Positions 59,877 through 64,000 of a DNA stretch of 64,000 nt are shown here, in pieces. Origin of the DNA: Virgibacillus profundi. GTDB lineage: Bacteria > Bacillota > Bacilli > Bacillales > Amphibacillaceae. The DNA is taken from NCBI RefSeq assembly GCF_002287375.1, contig NZ_NPOA01000010.1, positions 1 to 64,000 on the forward strand, written 5' to 3'. The notes beneath the pieces were generated by a model, which made no database searches, was not told where the DNA came from, and worked only from the letters and a program-made list of their open reading frames with translations. The first letter of the stretch is position 1; each line of letters begins with the position of its first letter. The translations under genes and the position numbers were made by a program.

Positions 59877-60063
59877 AGTGTTTCTATATTTCCTGTCTCC
59901 CATTCTATGAAAACTTGTTTCTTAAGTATAGAAAGAGTTTAATGTGAAGCACAGATAATTTCCGCTGACATTGCTATCAACATCTTTTAAGCGCCATGGA
60001 GCGTGGGATAAACAGCAACATCTGCCCACATTCAAATGAAGTTACTAATTAGAGGTTAAAGAC

Positions 60064-60094
60064 AAACCCTACAGAAAGATATCCTGTAGGGTTT
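60064..60094 (-). terminator. Terminator of the RND pump gene
   Basis: AAACCCTACAG/CTGTAGGGTTT stem with a 9-base loop, 5 bases past the stop codon. Confidence 0.75.
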
Positions 60095-60098
60095 TATT

Positions 60099-63000
60099 CT
60101 AGTTTTCTTCTATTTCTTTACGGTTTTTCTTAAATAATTTTGATAGTACTTCGTAAACGACAGGTACAATAATCAACGTAAGTAACGTTGAACTTGCCAG
60201 TCCGCCAATTACGGTAATACCAAGACCTTTTGAGATCAAGCCACCGCCACCATTGCCAATTGCTAATGGAATCAGTGCACCCATCGTTGCGAGTGCTGTC
60301 ATTAGAATTGGACGAAGACGTGTTGCCCCAGCTTCCAGAATTGCCGCGCGTAAGGTCATACCACTGCGTTCCATTCGGATAATACGATCTACAAGTACGA
60401 TTGCGTTTGTTACAACAATACCAATTAACATCAAGAGACCCATCATTACAGATACCGAAATGGTTTCACCAGCAATCAGAAGTCCAACAAATGAACCAAT
60501 TACTGCAAACGGTAAAGAGAATAATATCGAAAATGGAGCCACACCTTCACCAAATGTTACAACAAGAATGAAGTAAACAATTGCGATTGCTGCAAGCATG
60601 GCGATTGCAAGCTGGGTAAATGTTTCTTGCATATCTGCTGCAACACCAGCTACACCGACTTCCACACCACTTGGCATATCAAGCTCATCAATCGCTGAAT
60701 CAACCTCAGATGTCGCTTTTGATATATCATCACCTATAACCGTTCCAGAAACCGTTGCATGGTATTCATCGTTACTACGTGATAACGTATTTAATGTTGT
60801 GTCTTCCTCAACTGTGACAAGTTCAGAAAGCGGCATTGTAGTACCAGGTGCTGTTTGCAGTGGTACAGGCATTGCTAAAAGCTCATCAATTGATTGTGGC
60901 TGAGCTGCCTTTTCCTGCTGTACAATCACATCAAGTGCTTCGCCATCTTTTTCAACAGTTGTTAAAACATCTTGTGAAGCAGGTGTACTTAACATTGCAA
61001 CAATTTGACCTGTCGTCAAACCGTACTGCAGCAGTTCATCCTGTTCCACGTTTAATACATATTCAACATACGCATCCTCTTCACTTGAAGAAACATCTTC
61101 AAGGCCATCGTTGTCTTTCATTACACCTTCCACCATAGTAACGGCTTCGTTCAGCTTATCTAAATCTTCACTATAGAAAGTATAACTGACTTCATTTGTT
61201 GCCATACCACCCATAGAGGAGAAATCCTGGCTCTTCCATTCGCCGGATTGCCCAATGTTAAACACATATTCTTCGATTTCTTCACGAGCCTCAGGAAAAT
61301 TATCCATTTCAGGATCAAAGATTAGGTACATTAATGCACCACCAGCACCTCCGCCCATCATTGCTGACATTTCATCCCCGGCTTCAGTTAATGATAATTG
61401 AACAATATCGATATCATCATGTTTTAATAATTCTTCTTCAACAACTGCTATGTTATCCTGCGTTTCCTCCATTAATTCACCTGTCTCAGGTGTATAGGTT
61501 AAATACATGACTTTTTCTTCTTCACTTCCTAAGAAGCTGAAGCCAATTAATGGTGTAAGCATTAAGCTGCCAACCAACAACAGAATTGCTACAGCTGATG
61601 TAATCACTTTATGGTTTAGTGTCCAATCAAGCGCCTTTTTATAACTTTTTGCAAGCTTGCCTTGTTTTTTATGGTGATTACTTTTCATCTTCTCACTGTA
61701 TAATTTCTTTTTAAATAAATAATGTGACAGTGCAGGTACGATTGTAATCGCAACAAGTAGTGAAGCAATAAGCGCGAATGTCATCGTTAATGCAAATGGC
61801 ATAAATAATTCGCCAACCATACCACCAACAAAAATAAGTGGTGCAAATACAGCAACCGTTACTAATGTTGAAGATAAAATTGGTTTGAACATTTCAATGG
61901 TCGCTTCACGTACAAGTGCTCGGCCTGAAAGTTTCTCTTCTTTTAAGTGAATTCGCCGGTAAATATTTTCCACAACTACAATGGAGTCATCAATTACACG
62001 CCCAATGGCTACTGTTATTGCACCAAGTGTCATAATATTTAACGTGATATCCATCCAGTTTAAAAGCAATAATGCCATGAAAATGGATACTGGAATTGAG
62101 ATAATCGAAATAACTGTCGATTTAAAATCACGTAAGAACAGCATAATGATTAGAACAGCAATCAATCCACCGAATAGTGCTTTTTCAATCATTGTACTAA
62201 CGGATTCTTCAATTGGTTCACCTTGGTCCAGTGAAATATCAACTACAAGACCATCAATATTCGATTCTTCCTCTTTCACTAAATCTTTCACTGCATTTAC
62301 AACATCTACGGTATTATTCTGCTGACCCTTTACGATTTGGATCGCAATTGCATTTTCCCCATTGGTGCGGGAAACAGATTGTACTTTACCTACCGTTTCA
62401 ATTGTCGCAATATCGCTAAGTTTTACAAATGGAGATGGATTAGCTTCAGAAGGTGTGACTGGAATGAGCATTTCTTTCAGTTCATCTTCAGTCATGAACT
62501 TGCCATCCACAGATACCGCCTGTTCGCCTTCTTTAAATTCATAAAGTCCTAAAGAAACTGCCATATCACTTGCTTGAATCATTTCTTTTACAGTATCTTC
62601 CGTAACTTCAAGTTCCGCCATCTTTTCTTCATCATAGGTGAGTTCTACTTCCTCAATATGCTGCCCCGTGATGGTTGCAGAGGCCACACCGTCAATTTTT
62701 TGGATTTTCGGAAGTAGAATGTCATTCACTGTTGATGTCAACTCAACAATGTCTTCTGTTGTACTACTCACACTTAACGCCACAACGGGCATCATATTCA
62801 TGCTAATAGCTGTAATTGATGGATCACGCGCACCATCTGGCAATGTTACACCATCAATCGCCGCTTCGAGTTCCCTCTTCTTCTCATCCATATCGACGCC
62901 ATAATCATATTCTACTTGAATATTCGCCATACTGGATGAGGAATTTGAATAAACAGCCTTTATATCTTCAAGGTTCTCAACTGCATTTTCCAATGGTATG

Positions 63001-63194
63001 GAAACGTCCTCCATAACCTGTTCAGGAGTTGCTCCTGGATATACATCCATTACCATAAGATATGGAATTGAAATATCAGGAATCGTCTCCGTTTTCATTC
63101 GTGTCCCAGCGTAAATACCTGAAACAATAACAATGATGGTTAGCAGCCATACTGCAAGTTTGTTTCGCAGGACAAAATTAACTATACCTTTCAC
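60099..63194 (-). CDS. RND superfamily efflux pump (SwrC/AcrB-like)
   Basis: 1031 residues from GTG 63194 (GGGGAAGGTG upstream). RND layout: one N-terminal helix, a large extracytoplasmic loop (about 35-330), a helix bundle with the proton-relay region VAIGRVIDDSIVVVENIYR, and a second half repeating the order with VTNAIVLVDRIIRM. Gram-positive relatives include Bacillus SwrC, which exports surfactin and acts without an outer-membrane partner. No membrane-fusion gene adjoins. Divergent TetR gene and two operators in the promoter suggest drug- or lipid-inducible expression. Confidence 0.93.
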   Translation of the reverse strand: MKGIVNFVLRNKLAVWLLTIIVIVSGIYAGTRMKTETIPDISIPYLMVMDVYPGATPEQVMEDVSIPLENAVENLEDIKAVYSNSSSSMANIQVEYDYGVDMDEKKRELEAAIDGVTLPDGARDPSITAISMNMMPVVALSVSSTTEDIVELTSTVNDILLPKIQKIDGVASATITGQHIEEVELTYDEEKMAELEVTEDTVKEMIQASDMAVSLGLYEFKEGEQAVSVDGKFMTEDELKEMLIPVTPSEANPSPFVKLSDIATIETVGKVQSVSRTNGENAIAIQIVKGQQNNTVDVVNAVKDLVKEEESNIDGLVVDISLDQGEPIEESVSTMIEKALFGGLIAVLIIMLFLRDFKSTVISIISIPVSIFMALLLLNWMDITLNIMTLGAITVAIGRVIDDSIVVVENIYRRIHLKEEKLSGRALVREATIEMFKPILSSTLVTVAVFAPLIFVGGMVGELFMPFALTMTFALIASLLVAITIVPALSHYLFKKKLYSEKMKSNHHKKQGKLAKSYKKALDWTLNHKVITSAVAILLLVGSLMLTPLIGFSFLGSEEEKVMYLTYTPETGELMEETQDNIAVVEEELLKHDDIDIVQLSLTEAGDEMSAMMGGGAGGALMYLIFDPEMDNFPEAREEIEEYVFNIGQSGEWKSQDFSSMGGMATNEVSYTFYSEDLDKLNEAVTMVEGVMKDNDGLEDVSSSEEDAYVEYVLNVEQDELLQYGLTTGQIVAMLSTPASQDVLTTVEKDGEALDVIVQQEKAAQPQSIDELLAMPVPLQTAPGTTMPLSELVTVEEDTTLNTLSRSNDEYHATVSGTVIGDDISKATSEVDSAIDELDMPSGVEVGVAGVAADMQETFTQLAIAMLAAIAIVYFILVVTFGEGVAPFSILFSLPFAVIGSFVGLLIAGETISVSVMMGLLMLIGIVVTNAIVLVDRIIRMERSGMTLRAAILEAGATRLRPILMTALATMGALIPLAIGNGGGGLISKGLGITVIGGLASSTLLTLIIVPVVYEVLSKLFKKNRKEIEEN

Positions 63195-63213
63195 TTTTAC
63201 ACCTTCCCCTTAT

Positions 63214-63227
63214 TGACTAATTGGTTC
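63214..63227. promoter_or_regulatory. TetR-type operator 1
   Basis: TGACTAATTGGTTC, sharing TGACTAATTGGT with operator 2, placed 30 bases (about three helical turns) from it, downstream of the pump's -10 box. Confidence 0.65.
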
Positions 63228-63236
63228 CATTTACTT

Positions 63237-63265
63237 ATAATAATGACTAATTGGTCACGTGTCAA
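63237..63265 (-). promoter_or_regulatory. Promoter of the RND pump with TetR-type operator 2 in the spacer
   Basis: On the minus strand TTGACA (63265-63260), 17 bases, TATTAT (63242-63237). The spacer contains the palindrome TGACTAATTGGTCA (63244-63257). A repressor bound there would block RNA polymerase. The divergent TetR gene starts at 63300, so it may be autoregulated by the same site. Confidence 0.75.
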
Positions 63266-63299
63266 TGATAAGAGCGTTGGGAGTGTGGAGAAAATAAAA

Positions 63300-64000
63300 A
63301 TGACAAAAAAGCAATTAATTATGGAAAAGTCAATTGAATTATTTGCTTCTCAAGGATTTGATGCTACTTCAGTTCAGCAAATAACGGAACATTGCGGCAT
63401 TTCCAAAGGTGCGTTCTACTTATCTTTCAAGTCCAAAGATGAATTGATATTGGCGTTAATTGATCACTTTATGATGGAAACCGTTTCCAGTATTGACTGT
63501 TTGGTCACAAATGCAAATGATAAAGAGAAACTCTTATATGATTTCTACTATCTATGTTTCGACTCTGTTAACCAGCATTCTGAATCCGCTTTGATTTTTA
63601 TCAAGGAACAAACACATCATTTGAATGATAAACTTATTTCGAAAATGCATTATTACAATCAACTCATAGAGAAATCAATCCTTTCCATAATTGAATACGT
63701 ATATGGTGATACTGCGCAATATACCAAGTATGATCTGGTTTATTGTATCCAAGGCTTTATCAAAACGTATATGGAGCTATTTTTCTTCTATAACCTACCG
63801 GCAGATTTTGATACATTATGCAAATCTCTTGTAGAAAAAACAAATGTATTAGCTAGGCACACGACTATCCCGTTTTTATCACAGAATCTGATTGAAATGA
63901 TAAAACAGCCATTGAACACAGGCATTGCAAAGGAACAAATAATCCAAATGATTGAACAAGATATAGATGAAATTGAAGAATCGATTGAAAAGGAATCTTT
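63300..64000 (+). CDS. TetR family regulator, cut by right window edge
   Basis: ATG at 63300 opens a frame still open at the window end (233 codons). The N-terminal HTH is typical: KSIELFASQGFDATSVQQI, then HCGISKGAFYLSFKSKDELI (residues about 8-55). The ligand-binding part is helical and long for the family, with a Glu/Ile-rich stretch at the cut end (EQDIDEIEESIEKESF). It lies divergent to the RND pump with the operators between, so it is most likely its repressor. Confidence 0.9.
   Translation, partial: MTKKQLIMEKSIELFASQGFDATSVQQITEHCGISKGAFYLSFKSKDELILALIDHFMMETVSSIDCLVTNANDKEKLLYDFYYLCFDSVNQHSESALIFIKEQTHHLNDKLISKMHYYNQLIEKSILSIIEYVYGDTAQYTKYDLVYCIQGFIKTYMELFFFYNLPADFDTLCKSLVEKTNVLARHTTIPFLSQNLIEMIKQPLNTGIAKEQIIQMIEQDIDEIEESIEKES

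Overview
The window comes from a low-GC, Gram-positive, endospore-forming member of the Bacillaceae, most likely a halotolerant genus close to Oceanobacillus, Virgibacillus or Lentibacillus. The evidence is AT-rich DNA with strong AGGAGG ribosome sites and TTG/GTG starts, many lipoproteins, and sporulation genes (Spo0E-like, SpoVA-type, YjcZ). Many proteins also have clear Bacillus relatives (FadH, YkuE, YkyB, YpmQ/Sco, YwpF, YogA, PyrP, TopB, YflT). Genus is inferred from protein resemblance only. I see no rRNA, tRNA, CRISPR array, integrase or phage genes. The only transposase is a TnpB fragment at the left edge.

Layout. 1-430: 5' part of an IS200/IS605 TnpB and its upstream flank. 0.4-6.7 kb: housekeeping block (fadH, ykuE, sco, ykyB, a nonsense-broken small gene, an EamA exporter, and a di-iron Fe-S repair protein behind an Fnr-type site), ending with a small FbpB-like gene. 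6.8-7.2 kb: a GC-rich inverted-repeat element. 7.4-11.3 kb: Spo0E-like phosphatase, signal peptidase I, a zinc-ribbon membrane protein paired with an HtrA-like protease, and YjcZ behind a sigma-K type promoter. 11.3-16.4 kb: a PucR/CdaR-type activator divergent from an FAD amino-acid oxidoreductase, an ornithine-cyclodeaminase-family reductase and a PutP symporter with a cre site. 16.4-22.7 kb: PAS-GGDEF-EAL protein, KtrB/D potassium channel subunit, YwpF, MoaA, MoeA. 22.9-24.6 kb: small lipoprotein and anchored proteins.

24.7-28.5 kb holds a complete seven-gene spoVA-2mob-like operon (DUF1657, YhcN/YlaJ lipoprotein, SpoVAC, SpoVAD, SpoVAEb, DUF1657, 2Duf), the type of operon linked to high spore heat resistance. 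28.5-32.5 kb: cstA, a cory-CC-star protein, an ArsA-type ATPase and a YogA-like oxidoreductase on one strand. 32.8-36.2 kb: DUF1641 protein and a large formate-dehydrogenase-like molybdoenzyme, which would use the cofactor made by MoaA/MoeA. 36.3-40.8 kb: two more repeat elements around glutamate dehydrogenase, an IT-type permease and a sigma-B stress gene. 41-48 kb: ThiT with TPP riboswitch, PepF, YceI, TPR protein, DCC protein, VanW protein and small membrane proteins. 47.7-53.6 kb: type II NADH dehydrogenase, SDR, a PDPxP-repeat protein, a VWA lipoprotein, a lone AMP-binding C-terminal domain and an unknown protein. 54-57.5 kb: PyrR-attenuated uracil permease and topoisomerase III. 58-59.8 kb: BCCT osmoprotectant transporter with a long structured leader and apparently an AUU start codon. 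60-64 kb: SwrC-like RND pump with paired operators and a divergent TetR regulator running off the right edge.

The observations I rate highest are the spoVA-2mob operon, the structured leader and non-AUG start of the BCCT gene, and the repeat family, whose two halves show compensatory arm changes between copies. Next are the oxidoreductase/reductase/PutP module (a possible D- to L-proline converter) and several promoter-level regulatory reads (Fnr at -41.5, sigma-B, sigma-K, MarR-type and TetR-type operators in promoter spacers).
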